Below the pieces are notes generated by a model. The model did not search any database. It was not told the DNA's origin and saw nothing but the letters and a program-made list of their open reading frames with translations. The position numbers and the translations under genes were made by a program. Of a DNA stretch of 26,910 bases, positions 15,241 to 23,382 are shown piece by piece; the stretch's first letter is position 1, and each line of letters opens with the position of its first letter. Source of the DNA: Veillonella parvula (lineage in GTDB: Bacteria; Bacillota; Negativicutes; Veillonellales; Veillonellaceae); NCBI GenBank assembly GCA_947096075.1, contig CAMUQE010000006.1, forward strand, positions 1-26,910, given 5' to 3'.

Positions 15241-16044
15241 TTAAGCTACTTTTTGGGAATGAGTTCGGTATTCTACTGGACTCATTCCTTTTAATTTGAG
15301 CTTAATACGTTTTGTATTGTAATAATCAATATAATCTATTAATTTGTTGATAAAATCTTCATAGGAAGTAAATTCCTCTAAATATAACAACTCTGATTTT
15401 AGTAAACCAAAGAAGTTTTCCATCACGCTATTATCCAAACAGTTTCTTTTTCGAGACATACTTTGGATGATAGCGTGATTTTTTAATATTTCTTGATAAC
15501 TGCTATGCTGGTACTGCCATCCTTGATCTGAATGTAAGATGCAGCCTTTGCTATGTGGCCTGTTTTTAAAGGCTTTATCCAACATAGATAACACCTGTGT
15601 TAATACAGGGCGTTCTGATATTTCATAGGATACAATTTCACCATTATACATATCTAAGATTGGTGATAAATAAACCTTACGCCCAAACAAGTGGAATTCG
15701 GTAATATCTGTGGTCCATTTTTGATCTGGCTTTGTTGCTGTAAAGTTTCGCTTAATAATATTAGGAGCAATTCTTCCTTCGGTACCCCTATATGAACGGT
15801 ACTTCTTTAGACGAACTTTACATGTTAAGTTTTCTTCCTTCATAATACACATCACAACTTTGTGATTCACATGGAAGCCTAATTTATGTAATGCTATTGT
15901 GATTCTGCGATATCCGTAACGACCCTTGTTCATCGATACAAGTGTACGAATAGCCTCGCGTTCTTCAACATATTTGTCTCTCTTCTTTATGCTAGCTAGG
16001 CGTGCATAATATGTACTTCGACTAATACCAAAGTATTTGAGCAT
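15241..16044 (-). CDS. IS3-family transposase OrfB (DDE catalytic domain)
   Basis: This encodes 267 residues from ATG 16044. The integrase core is intact: D113 (WTTDITEF), D173 (LHSDQGWQYQH) and E209 (NSVMENFFG), with 35 residues between the last two as expected for IS3 elements. The N-terminal HTH_21-like part (GRYGYRRITIALHKLG) precedes it. The frame is open upstream into AQAIAIERLRTIYPLQF, the usual OrfA-OrfB junction of IS150-type elements, so the active protein is probably an OrfAB fusion. OrfB lies in the +1 frame relative to OrfA and not in the more usual -1 frame. Confidence 0.92.
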   Translation of the reverse strand: MLKYFGISRSTYYARLASIKKRDKYVEEREAIRTLVSMNKGRYGYRRITIALHKLGFHVNHKVVMCIMKEENLTCKVRLKKYRSYRGTEGRIAPNIIKRNFTATKPDQKWTTDITEFHLFGRKVYLSPILDMYNGEIVSYEISERPVLTQVLSMLDKAFKNRPHSKGCILHSDQGWQYQHSSYQEILKNHAIIQSMSRKRNCLDNSVMENFFGLLKSELLYLEEFTSYEDFINKLIDYIDYYNTKRIKLKLKGMSPVEYRTHSQKVA

Positions 16045-16618
16045 AAACTGAAGAGGATATATTGTTCTTAATCTTTCGATGGCAATTGCTTGTGCTTTTT
16101 TTTACAGCTCGGTTAGGTTTAGCAATTTCACGCATTTCTTTCATAAAGTCGTCATAAAAAGATATTTCATACTTTAATCGAGCATTTTCAGCTTCCAATT
16201 CTTTTATACGTTCCTTATCTGATTGTTGGATTGAATCTACTTGTGTTTTAATTTCTTTCTTAGTCTTCATAGGTGGTCTACCTTTTGGCTTGGGTTGCAA
16301 CCCAAAAATCCCTTCCTCTAAATACCGCTTTTGCCATATGGCAATTAGACTAGGGTTATCTAAATTAAATAATTCTGCTGTTTCTTTAAAGGATAACTTA
16401 TTCTTCCACCTAGTTTCAAGAACTTTACGTTTAAAATCTGCTGAAAATACTTGTTTACTAATTTTATGGTCCAAATTATGACTAAGGTTAAACTTGTATA
16501 GCCAGTTTCTTACAGTACCTTCAGGAATTGCAAGCTCCGTAGCAATTCTAAAGGGGCTTAATCCTTTTTCAAAAAGGCTAATGACTTTTTCTTTAACTTC
16601 TTTTGAATATTTTGACAT
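16022..16618 (-). CDS. IS3-family OrfA (helix-turn-helix DNA-binding protein)
   Basis: This encodes 198 residues. The start at 16618 (MSKYSKEVK) has GGAGGTG upstream. There are two helix-turn-helix units, near residues 16-45 (GLSPFRIATELAIPEGTVRNW) and 60-95 (LSFKETAELFNLDNPSLIAIW), then a basic linker and a leucine-zipper-like coiled coil at about 135-165 (KELEAENARLKYEISF). It binds the IS ends and dimerises. The coding frame after the A8 run at 16096-16103 (VKKSTSNCH...) no longer looks like transposase, which fits a shift into OrfB at that run. Confidence 0.88.
   Translation of the reverse strand: MSKYSKEVKEKVISLFEKGLSPFRIATELAIPEGTVRNWLYKFNLSHNLDHKISKQVFSADFKRKVLETRWKNKLSFKETAELFNLDNPSLIAIWQKRYLEEGIFGLQPKPKGRPPMKTKKEIKTQVDSIQQSDKERIKELEAENARLKYEISFYDDFMKEMREIAKPNRAVKKSTSNCHRKIKNNISSSVYAQILWY
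16096..16103 (-). other. A8 slippage site joining OrfA to OrfB
   Basis: The minus strand reads GTA AAA AAA AGC in the OrfA frame. Loss of one A, a +1 shift, or transcript slippage continues as GCA CAA GCA in the OrfB frame. A -1 shift instead meets a stop ten codons later. Confidence 0.55.
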
Positions 16619-16632
16619 AAAAAACTGCACCT

Positions 16633-16656
16633 CCAAAAATTGTGTCCAATTTTTGG
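16633..16656 (-). promoter_or_regulatory. Hairpin overlapping the orfA ribosome binding site
   Basis: CCAAAAATTG (16633-16642) and CAATTTTTGG (16647-16656) form a perfect 10-bp stem with a 4-nt loop inside the right end of the IS. On the minus strand the 3' arm runs into the GGAGGTG site of orfA. In a transcript that reads in from outside, the stem would hide part of the ribosome binding site and so limit transposase production. Confidence 0.55.
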
Positions 16657-16915
16657 GGTGCAGTTCAAAACCATAAAGGTTTTATATAATGTATAAATGG
16701 TTTCATTTGAATCCTCTTGATAGATTAATAATTTTCGATATTTATATTATATTGTATAAAATTAAATTTATCTAGTAAGGTACAATTTATTACTAAAAGT
16801 TTATTATCAATTAATAAGTATTATGATTGAGTCTATATCATTTTATTAAAATTTCTGATATACTAAATAGGCATTTTTTGTAATTTTTGTTTTAAAGCAG
16901 TAAGGAGAGTTTCTA

Positions 16916-18382
16916 ATGAAGTTGAATTGGAAATTATTCGCACCGCTTATAGTAGCTATTCTTGTATGGCTCATGGGTGCTCCAGAAGGTCTTAGCGCAG
17001 GTTCTTGGATTTATGTAAGTATCTTTGCAGGCCTCGTGGTAGGGTTGATTTTAGAACCAATCCCACCAGCTTTCATCGGTATCATTGCTGTTACCGTATC
17101 TATGTTGTTTAAGGTTGGTCCTGCACCTGTTGTAGATAAAGCAACTGGTGTAGCAAAGGTGATTACTGAAGCACAAGCTATCAGTTGGGGCCTTAGCGGC
17201 TTCTCTAATGCCATTGTTTGGCTGATTTTTGCCGCTTTCATGATCGGCATCGGTTATGAAAACTCCGGTCTTGGTCGTCGTATTGCACTGTTCTTGGTAG
17301 CAAAGCTTGGTAAGTCCTCTTTAGGTCTTGGTTATGCCATCGCTATTACGGACCTTGTATTGGCGCCGTTCATCCCAAGTAATGCAGCTCGTTCTGGTGG
17401 TACGATTTACCCAATCGTATCTAGTATTTGCCCAATGTTTGACTCCTATCCAGATAAGAACCCTCGTAAAATCGGTTCCTATTTGAACTGGGTAGCGTTG
17501 GCAACTACATGTGTATCTAGCTCCATCTTCTTGACTGGCGCAGCGCCAAATCCATTGGCTCTTGAGTTATCTGCTAAATCTGGTATTGTGGCAGCGAATT
17601 GGGGCACATGGTTCCTAGCATTCTTGCCAGTAGGTCTTATTTTGTTCATCATCACTCCATTGTTGACCTATGTATTCTGCAAGCCAGAGGTGAAAGGTTC
17701 CCCTGAAATTGCAGCTTGGGCAAAGGATGAATATAAGAAACTAGGCTCCATGACACGCAGTGAAATCTTCATGGCCTTAATTTCCGTATTGGCTCTTGTA
17801 TTGTGGATTGGTGCTTCTACATTTAAAGTAAACCCAACTACAACAGCTTTAATTGTTATTATCTTGATGATTTTCACTAAGATTATGACATGGCAAGACT
17901 TCCTTGCTAATAAACCAGCATGGAATGTTTTAACTTGGTTCGCTACGCTCGTACCTATGGCTTCTGGCCTTAAAAATGTAGGTTTCTTGGAATGGCTTGC
18001 TAAATCTGCTGGTGGTTCTTTAGTGTCTCTAGATCCAACTATGGCAGTTCTTGGTTTGTTGTTAGCATTCTGCTTGCTTCGTTACTTTTTTGCATCTGGT
18101 ACTGCTTATGTAACGGCTATGGTAGGTTTATTTGCTACTCTAATTCTTCAAATTCCTGGCGTTGATCCAGCGCAAGTTATGCTAATTCTTTTAGTACCAA
18201 TGGGGATTATGGGTATCCTCACACCGTATGGTACTGGTCACAGCCCAATCTGGTTTGCTAGTGGCTATAATAAAGGCCCTGAATTCTGGAAATTGGGTGC
18301 TATCTTTGGAATTATTTACCTCGCTATCTTTATCGTGGTGGGGATTCCATGGATTCAGTTCGTAATGCCACTTTTAGGATAA
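16916..18382 (+). CDS. DASS/CitT-family di- or tricarboxylate:sodium or antiport transporter
   Basis: This encodes 488 residues with about 12 membrane segments and a good AAGGAG site. Family signatures are the two loop motifs PSNAARSGGTIYPI (around residue 160) and TGAAPNPLALEL (around 205), plus a later LTPYGTGHSPIWFASGY segment. Relatives carry succinate, malate, citrate or 2-oxoglutarate across the inner membrane. The usual SNT triplet is SNA here. A fermenter that makes or uses C4 acids would need such a carrier. It is transcribed alone and ends at a strong terminator. Confidence 0.9.
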   Translation: MKLNWKLFAPLIVAILVWLMGAPEGLSAGSWIYVSIFAGLVVGLILEPIPPAFIGIIAVTVSMLFKVGPAPVVDKATGVAKVITEAQAISWGLSGFSNAIVWLIFAAFMIGIGYENSGLGRRIALFLVAKLGKSSLGLGYAIAITDLVLAPFIPSNAARSGGTIYPIVSSICPMFDSYPDKNPRKIGSYLNWVALATTCVSSSIFLTGAAPNPLALELSAKSGIVAANWGTWFLAFLPVGLILFIITPLLTYVFCKPEVKGSPEIAAWAKDEYKKLGSMTRSEIFMALISVLALVLWIGASTFKVNPTTTALIVIILMIFTKIMTWQDFLANKPAWNVLTWFATLVPMASGLKNVGFLEWLAKSAGGSLVSLDPTMAVLGLLLAFCLLRYFFASGTAYVTAMVGLFATLILQIPGVDPAQVMLILLVPMGIMGILTPYGTGHSPIWFASGYNKGPEFWKLGAIFGIIYLAIFIVVGIPWIQFVMPLLG

Positions 18383-18389
18383 TTAAATA

Positions 18390-18463
18390 GAGCCCCTCGT
18401 ATCATTCTGCTCGCTCTCCATCCCTTGTAAGTCGAGCTTACAGAACGCTACGAGGGGCTTTCC
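18390..18463 (+). terminator. Rho-independent terminator with an internal hairpin
   Basis: AGCCCCTCGTA at 18391-18401 pairs with TACGAGGGGCT at 18449-18459, followed by T's. The long loop contains a second hairpin, GTAAG with CTTAC. It ends the carboxylate transporter transcript. Confidence 0.8.
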
Positions 18464-18499
18464 TTATATCCGAAAATGGCATAGCTCACTTTAGAGGGC

Positions 18500-18533
18500 A
18501 AGTCGCTTAGTAGATACAACGCGGCTTCTTTTT
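18500..18533 (+). terminator. Second, weaker tandem terminator
   Basis: AAGTCGC at 18500-18506 pairs with GCGGCTT at 18521-18527 (one G-T pair) and is followed by TTTTT. Related sequence (TCC-GAAA-TGGCA-TA-CTC) follows both this and the previous terminator, as if the unit had been duplicated. Confidence 0.5.
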
Positions 18534-18641
18534 ATCCTGAAATGGCAATACTCGACAAATCTAAGAAAATAAATATAATATAATATTGATATGATAGTAA
18601 ATATCTTTTTTTGAGTTTTCTGATGGAGGTAGTTTATTATT

Positions 18642-19046
18642 ATGTCTGCTACAGAGCGTGTTGTGCAGTCAGTTTTATATGAAATCGGCTGCATTTTAAT
18701 CGGTTGGATCGTGATGCAGTTTGTTCCGCATGAGGGGCAGCCTCTGGTCTTGATGATTATTTTTTCCTTGTTGGCGATGGTTTGGAATTTTGTGTTTAAC
18801 TGGATTTTTGATAAACTAGTACCAGGTGATCGATTAGCACGAGGCCCAATCATTCGCACGGTTCATGCCGTGTTGTTTGAAGGCTTATTTATGATTGCAA
18901 CGGTGCCAATTATTATGTACATGATGCATATGACCTTTTGGATGGCTTTTATGACGGATATAACCATGACATTAGCTATTTTAGGTTATACATATGTATA
19001 TAATTGGGTATATGATCGAGCACGTCTATATTTTGTAGAGGCTTAA
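18642..19046 (+). CDS. PACE-family multidrug/biocide efflux protein
   Basis: This encodes 134 residues in four membrane helices, the full length of the family. It has two tandem bacterial-transmembrane-pair repeats. The signatures are ERVVQSVLYE with E14 in helix 1 (the position of the essential glutamate in AceI), WNFVFNWIFD at the end of helix 2, RTVHAVLFEG in helix 3 and YNWVYDRAR at the end of helix 4. Relatives export chlorhexidine, acriflavine or short diamines using the proton gradient. The GGAGG site is 12 nt from the ATG, rather far. It stands between a terminator pair and the ECF-like gene in the same orientation. Confidence 0.92.
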   Translation: MSATERVVQSVLYEIGCILIGWIVMQFVPHEGQPLVLMIIFSLLAMVWNFVFNWIFDKLVPGDRLARGPIIRTVHAVLFEGLFMIATVPIIMYMMHMTFWMAFMTDITMTLAILGYTYVYNWVYDRARLYFVEA

Positions 19047-19104
19047 TGTTAAATATGAGGTAGGTACTTCTTGTAAAATCTATATTGTATAGTAGGAGGT
19101 TCTT

Positions 19105-19608
19105 ATGTCTACAAAGTCTATTACGGGCACAGGCCTATTGTTGGCCGTAGCCTTATTGGCGCAAAGCTTGCGCCTCATTTTCCCCTTTATTCCTAATCAG
19201 GTGAGCATGTTCCTCATCGGTTCCATTACGTCCGCTACCTTTGTACTCGCCACATGGCGTTATGGATGGAGGAATGGCCTTGTTATTGCTTGGATTGCAC
19301 CAGTGGTAGCACATTTACAAGGCATGTTACCATTGCCGCCGTTCATTTTGATTACGGCTCTTGGCACGACAGCGTATGTATTTGTGGCACATTGGTTACA
19401 ACACAAGCCAAAGCTTTTACTTATTATTGTGGCGGCTTTGGTAAAAGCCGGCGTACTCTTTGGAGGGTATTCCTTGTTCTTCTCCTTGTTCCAATTTCCA
19501 CCAAAGATTGTAAATACCATGCTTTTCGTATCTAGTTGGCCGCAATTGGTAACTTCGTCATTAGGTATTATTTTGGCATTACTTATTACAAAACGCACTA
19601 AAAATTAG
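19105..19608 (+). CDS. Small membrane protein resembling an ECF transporter S component
   Basis: This encodes 167 residues with AGGAGG 6 nt before the ATG. There are five to six hydrophobic segments. The first, ITGTGLLLAVALLAQSLRLIFPFIP, and the central YGWRNGLVIAWIAPVVAHLQGMLPLPPFI resemble substrate-binding S subunits, which dock onto a shared EcfAAT module for vitamin or metabolite uptake. No EcfA or EcfT gene is in the window, so it would use one encoded elsewhere. The substrate is unknown. It precedes the methionine genes but is cut off from them by a terminator. Assignment is by general layout, so moderately uncertain. Confidence 0.65.
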   Translation: MSTKSITGTGLLLAVALLAQSLRLIFPFIPNQVSMFLIGSITSATFVLATWRYGWRNGLVIAWIAPVVAHLQGMLPLPPFILITALGTTAYVFVAHWLQHKPKLLLIIVAALVKAGVLFGGYSLFFSLFQFPPKIVNTMLFVSSWPQLVTSSLGIILALLITKRTKN

Positions 19609-19660
19609 GTCAACTTAACTTAGAGTTATGACAAGCCATTCAAAATAGATATGACTTTTC

Positions 19661-19693
19661 AGGGGCACTCAGGATGTATGAGTGCCCCTTTTT
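19661..19693 (+). terminator. Strong rho-independent terminator
   Basis: AGGGGCACTCA at 19661-19671 pairs perfectly with TGAGTGCCCCT at 19679-19689 and is followed by a T run. It separates the ECF-like gene from the methionine cluster. Confidence 0.9.
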
Positions 19694-19760
19694 GTTGACC
19701 TTAGTCATTGTCTACTCTTATAATTAACATATTGTATACAAATATGAGGAGTTGAATGGA

Positions 19761-20894
19761 ATGAAATTTAATACAAAATGCGTTCATGGCAGTGGCAAGC
19801 CAGATAGTACTGGTGCAATTTCCCCTGCAATTTATATGTCTAGTACATTTTCTCACCCGCAGTTGGGTGATACCACAGGTTACCAATATACGCGTGAGTC
19901 TAATCCGACAAGGGACCGTTTGGAACAATTGATAGCAGATCTTGAAGAAGGTACAGATGCATTAGCATTCTCTTCTGGTATGGCCGCAGTGGACGCAGTA
20001 TTCCATCTATTCTCCCCTGGAGATCACATCATCTTAGGTGATGATTTATATGGTGGTTCTATCCGTATGTTCACCAATATTTATGAAAAAAACGGCATAG
20101 AATTTACATATGTTGGTACTTCTGATCTTGATGCGGTGAAAGCAGCTTTTAAGCCAAATACAAAGGCTGTTTATATTGAAACACCTACCAATCCTATGAT
20201 GGAAATTACCGATATTCGTGCACTCTGTGCATTGGCGCATGCACGTAATGCGCTAGTAATCATCGACAATACTTTCCTAAGTCCATATTTCCAAAAGCCA
20301 TTGACTTTGGGTGCCGATATTGTCGTTCATAGTGGTACCAAATTCATTGGTGGTCATCACGATGTTATTTCTGGCTTTACTATTGTAAAAGATGAAGAAA
20401 TCGCTGCAAAATTGCGTCTAACTTACAAAACTGTAGGGGCTTGTTTGTCCGCCATGGATAGCTGGCTCGTAATCCGCGGTGTAAAAACATTGGCTCTTCG
20501 TATGGAGCAACACCAAAAGAATGCCATTGCTCTTGCTGAATGGCTCAAAAAACAACCTAAGGTTACTAAAGTACTGTTCCCAGGTCTTCCAGAACATCCA
20601 GGTTATGAAATCAATAAAGCACAAACGACTGGCTTTGGTGGCATGTTATCCTTCGAAGTAGATAGCGAAGAAACGGCTAAACAAGTATTAGAAGGTATTG
20701 AGCTTATTCAATTCGCTGAAAGCCTTGGTGGTACAGAGTCCCTGTTGACCTACCCGGTAACGCAAACACATCCAGATTTAAAACCTGAAGATGCAGAGCG
20801 TAAAGGTATTACACGTCGCTTATTGCGTCTCTCTGTAGGTATTGAAGATACTGATGATTTGATTGCGGACTTGGAACAAGCTTTCAATAAATAA
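19761..20894 (+). CDS. Cystathionine gamma-synthase / lyase-type PLP enzyme
   Basis: This encodes 377 residues. ATG 19761 is preferred: the GAGGAG at 19746-19751 abuts an in-frame TTG at 19752, too close to start there. It belongs to the Cys/Met-metabolism PLP family. The PLP lysine is K194 in VVHSGTKFIGGH. Y43 and R45 (YTRESNPT) reach the neighbouring subunit's cofactor phosphate, Tyr98 lies in DLYGG and Asp169 in IIDNTF. Gamma-synthases, gamma-lyases and beta-lyases of this family are hard to tell apart by eye. Its place with malY-like, metA and metY genes favours joining O-acetylhomoserine and cysteine to cystathionine. The malY-like gene starts 10 nt after its stop, so they are co-transcribed. 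Confidence 0.88.
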   Translation: MKFNTKCVHGSGKPDSTGAISPAIYMSSTFSHPQLGDTTGYQYTRESNPTRDRLEQLIADLEEGTDALAFSSGMAAVDAVFHLFSPGDHIILGDDLYGGSIRMFTNIYEKNGIEFTYVGTSDLDAVKAAFKPNTKAVYIETPTNPMMEITDIRALCALAHARNALVIIDNTFLSPYFQKPLTLGADIVVHSGTKFIGGHHDVISGFTIVKDEEIAAKLRLTYKTVGACLSAMDSWLVIRGVKTLALRMEQHQKNAIALAEWLKKQPKVTKVLFPGLPEHPGYEINKAQTTGFGGMLSFEVDSEETAKQVLEGIELIQFAESLGGTESLLTYPVTQTHPDLKPEDAERKGITRRLLRLSVGIEDTDDLIADLEQAFNK

Positions 20895-20904
20895 AGGAGT
20901 TCCT

Positions 20905-22089
20905 ATGGGACAATATAATTTTGATCAAATTTTAGATAGAACTCACACAAAATCTTTGAAATACGATTTTGCTGTAAAGCGTGGTAAGCCAGCGGATGTA
21001 TTGCCATTCTGGGTAGCGGATATGGATTTTGAAATTCCCCCTGAATTGAAGCAAATCTTATTGGATCGCGTAAACCATGGCGTATTTGGTTATACCGAAT
21101 CTGATGATGAATATTTTGAAGTGCTAAAAAATTGGTTTACTACGCGCTTTAACTGGACGCCAGAACAAAAATGGCTCGTTAAAACGCCTGGTATCGTATT
21201 TGCTTTAGCGATGGCGGTTCGTGCTTTTACTGAGGTTGGCGAAGGGGTGCTCATTAATCAACCTGTGTACTACCCATTTAGTATGGTTATCGACGATAAC
21301 GATCGTCGTCTTATCAATGTGCCGCTCGTCAAAGGCGACGAAAAATACACTATCGACTTTGAACGCATCGAGCGTGCAATTATTGAGGAGAATGTAACAT
21401 TATTCCTCTTGTGTAATCCGCACAATCCAGTAGGGCGCGTGTGGACTGAGGACGAGTTGAAACGCCTCGGCGACATTTGTATTAAACACAATGTACTCAT
21501 CGTAAGTGATGAAATCCACGCTGACTTTGTTTGGAAAGGGCATACTCATAAGGTCTTTGCCGACCTTGGTGAAAGCTATGCAGAGCATTGCATTGTATGT
21601 ACAGCGCCTAGCAAGACTTTTAACATAGCAGGCTTACAAGTAAGTAATATTTTCATTCCAAATGATTCCTTACGCCGTCGTTTTATAAAAGAAATTGACC
21701 GTGCTGGCTATAGCCAATTAAACACGATGGGGATTGTGGGCTGTGAAGGAGCCTACAAAGTCGGGGCTCCTTGGCTTGATGAATTGAAAGAATATATTCA
21801 AGACAATATTCAATTCACTATCGACTATGTAGCAAAATATATGCCAAAGATTCGTGCATATCGTCCTGAAGGGACCTATCTCATGTGGCTGGACTGCTCT
21901 CAATTGCCGCTTAGCCCTAAAGAGCGAGACGAATGGATTATCAATGATGCCAAGCTATGGCTCGATACAGGTTCTATGTTTGGCGTCGATGGGGAGGATT
22001 TTGAACGCATTAATGTAGCTTGTCCTCGTAAAATCTTGGAAGACGGGCTCGAAGCTTGGCGTCGTGCCTATGAGGCTAAAGACTTTTAA
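20905..22089 (+). CDS. MalY/PatB-family aminotransferase-fold C-S lyase (cystathionine beta-lyase)
   Basis: This encodes 394 residues starting at ATG 20905, with AAAGGAG 5 nt upstream. It is a fold-type I PLP enzyme with K237 in TAPSKTFNIAGLQ, D202 in SDEIHADF, and the MalY/PatB hallmarks LPFWVADMDFEIPP near the N-terminus, FGYTESDDEY and LLCNPHNPVGRVW. Enzymes of this group split cystathionine to homocysteine, pyruvate and ammonia. Following the cystathionine gamma-synthase-like gene, it completes the trans-sulfuration route. Release of H2S from cysteine is a possible side activity. Confidence 0.9.
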   Translation: MGQYNFDQILDRTHTKSLKYDFAVKRGKPADVLPFWVADMDFEIPPELKQILLDRVNHGVFGYTESDDEYFEVLKNWFTTRFNWTPEQKWLVKTPGIVFALAMAVRAFTEVGEGVLINQPVYYPFSMVIDDNDRRLINVPLVKGDEKYTIDFERIERAIIEENVTLFLLCNPHNPVGRVWTEDELKRLGDICIKHNVLIVSDEIHADFVWKGHTHKVFADLGESYAEHCIVCTAPSKTFNIAGLQVSNIFIPNDSLRRRFIKEIDRAGYSQLNTMGIVGCEGAYKVGAPWLDELKEYIQDNIQFTIDYVAKYMPKIRAYRPEGTYLMWLDCSQLPLSPKERDEWIINDAKLWLDTGSMFGVDGEDFERINVACPRKILEDGLEAWRRAYEAKDF

Positions 22090-22132
22090 TTAGATTAGGT
22101 TATCAAATTGTAGAATATATAGAGGTGACACT

Positions 22133-23092
22133 ATGCCTATTAAAGTAATAAAAAATTTACCGGCCATAACGAAATTAGCTCAAGAGAATATTTTCGTTAT
22201 GGATACTGAACGGGCGGAAAATCAACAAATCCGACCCTTACAAATTTTGCTTGTCAATTTGATGCCTACTAAAGAAGTGACGGAAACGCAAATTTTGCGT
22301 GCTCTCAGTAATAGTCCATTGCAAGTTAATTTGACACTTTTACATACTGCATCTCGTAAAGCTAAAAATACAGATGAACAATATTTAGAAACCTTCTACC
22401 GCACCTTTGATGAAGTAAAAGGCCAGTTCTTTGACGGTATGATTATTACAGGTGCTCCTGTAGAGTTAATGCCTTTTGAAGAGGTAGACTATTGGTCTGA
22501 ACTCGTAGAAATCATGAACTGGGGCGAAGAGCATGTATACTCTACGTTCTATATCTGTTGGGGTGCTCAAGCTGGCTTATATCATCACTTTGGCATTAAT
22601 AAATCGATTATGGATGAGAAATTATTTGGTGTGTACGAACACGATATTTATAATGATCGACCAGTGCTCATGCGTGGATTTGATGAAAAGTTTTGGATGC
22701 CACACTCCCGTCATACGACCGTTTCTTTAGCGCAAATTAAAGAGAACCGTGAGTTAGAACTTTTGGCGGGCTCTGAACCAACAGGTGCAGCCATTGTTCG
22801 TAGTTTAGATAATAAACATATCTTTGTCTTTGGTCATGCCGAATACGATTGGGATACACTTAACCGTGAGTACGTGCGGGATATCAAAAAAGGTATGGAT
22901 ATTGCGGTTCCTGAAAACTACTTCCCGGATAATGATCCGAAACAACGTCCCATCGTGCGCTGGCGCTCTGTAAGTACACTATTATTTACAAACTGGTTAA
23001 ACTACTATGTATACCAAGAAACGCCATATATCATTGAACAAATACAAAAAATGAAATTTGAACGGGATAAAAATTTAGGCGCTTACATCTAA
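22133..23092 (+). CDS. metA: Homoserine O-acetyltransferase (MetA family)
   Basis: This encodes 319 residues with GAGGTGA before the ATG. The catalytic residues fall at the family's usual numbers: C142 in YICWGAQA, and H235 and E237 in FGHAEYD. Residue 111, which sets acyl-CoA choice in this family, is Glu (TGAPVELMPFEEVDYW); Glu there is known to give acetyl-CoA use, whereas succinyl-CoA enzymes have Gly. It is therefore read as an acetyltransferase making O-acetyl-L-homoserine, the shared substrate of the gamma-synthase-like enzyme and MetY around it. It lies 43 nt after the malY-like gene and is followed by a terminator. Confidence 0.95.
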   Translation: MPIKVIKNLPAITKLAQENIFVMDTERAENQQIRPLQILLVNLMPTKEVTETQILRALSNSPLQVNLTLLHTASRKAKNTDEQYLETFYRTFDEVKGQFFDGMIITGAPVELMPFEEVDYWSELVEIMNWGEEHVYSTFYICWGAQAGLYHHFGINKSIMDEKLFGVYEHDIYNDRPVLMRGFDEKFWMPHSRHTTVSLAQIKENRELELLAGSEPTGAAIVRSLDNKHIFVFGHAEYDWDTLNREYVRDIKKGMDIAVPENYFPDNDPKQRPIVRWRSVSTLLFTNWLNYYVYQETPYIIEQIQKMKFERDKNLGAYI

Positions 23093-23132
23093 ATTTAAGT
23101 ACTTATTTCTAATTTATTGTTAGTACTATGTA

Positions 23133-23196
23133 CCCCTAATTACTTCTAACATCTCTCAAGGGAGCTGGTTCTTTGGAAGTAATTAGGGGATTTTAT
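23133..23196 (+). terminator. Terminator after metA
   Basis: CCCCTAATTACTTC at 23133-23146 pairs perfectly with GAAGTAATTAGGGG at 23176-23189, followed by a T-rich stretch. The 29-nt loop can fold further (CTC with GAG). I saw no S-box or T-box features, so a simple terminator is preferred to a riboswitch. Confidence 0.75.
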
Positions 23197-23382
23197 TTCT
23201 TATAAAATGATTTTGCTTGCTTTAGAGGCTTTGGTAAAAGTTTTCATCATCCTTTGTTCACCATAGTTTAAAGTTATGGAGAAGACCATGTAAAAAATAG
23301 TAGACATATTTTTTAAAGCATAGTACTATACTAGGTATAAAGAATGAACTTAAAATATAATTAATATAAAGGAGTTATCATA

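Larger units (their letters stand above)
15214..16662 (-). mobile_element. IS3-family (IS150-like) insertion sequence
   Basis: The element is about 1449 bp with ends TG...CA. The left end TGCACCC at 15214-15220 is followed by TTGGACA at 15227-15233. The right end, read inwards on the minus strand from 16662, is TGCACCCC followed by TTGGACA, so the terminal inverted repeats match at both blocks. Two overlapping minus-strand frames, orfA and orfB, fill it. No convincing 3-4 bp target duplication is seen in the flanks (ATC on the left, GTT on the right), so either the boundary is off by a base or the duplication has been lost. Confidence 0.88.

Noticed and set aside
18491..18859. A minus-strand open frame (122 codons) across the start of the PACE gene
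   Set aside because: It overlaps a well-recognised PACE gene and a terminator and has no recognisable protein features.
23093..23382. Possible SAM (S-box) or T-box riboswitch before metY
   Set aside because: Only a long-loop terminator is visible. The conserved S-box core and the T-box sequence were not found, and the hairpin follows metA in the position of a plain terminator.
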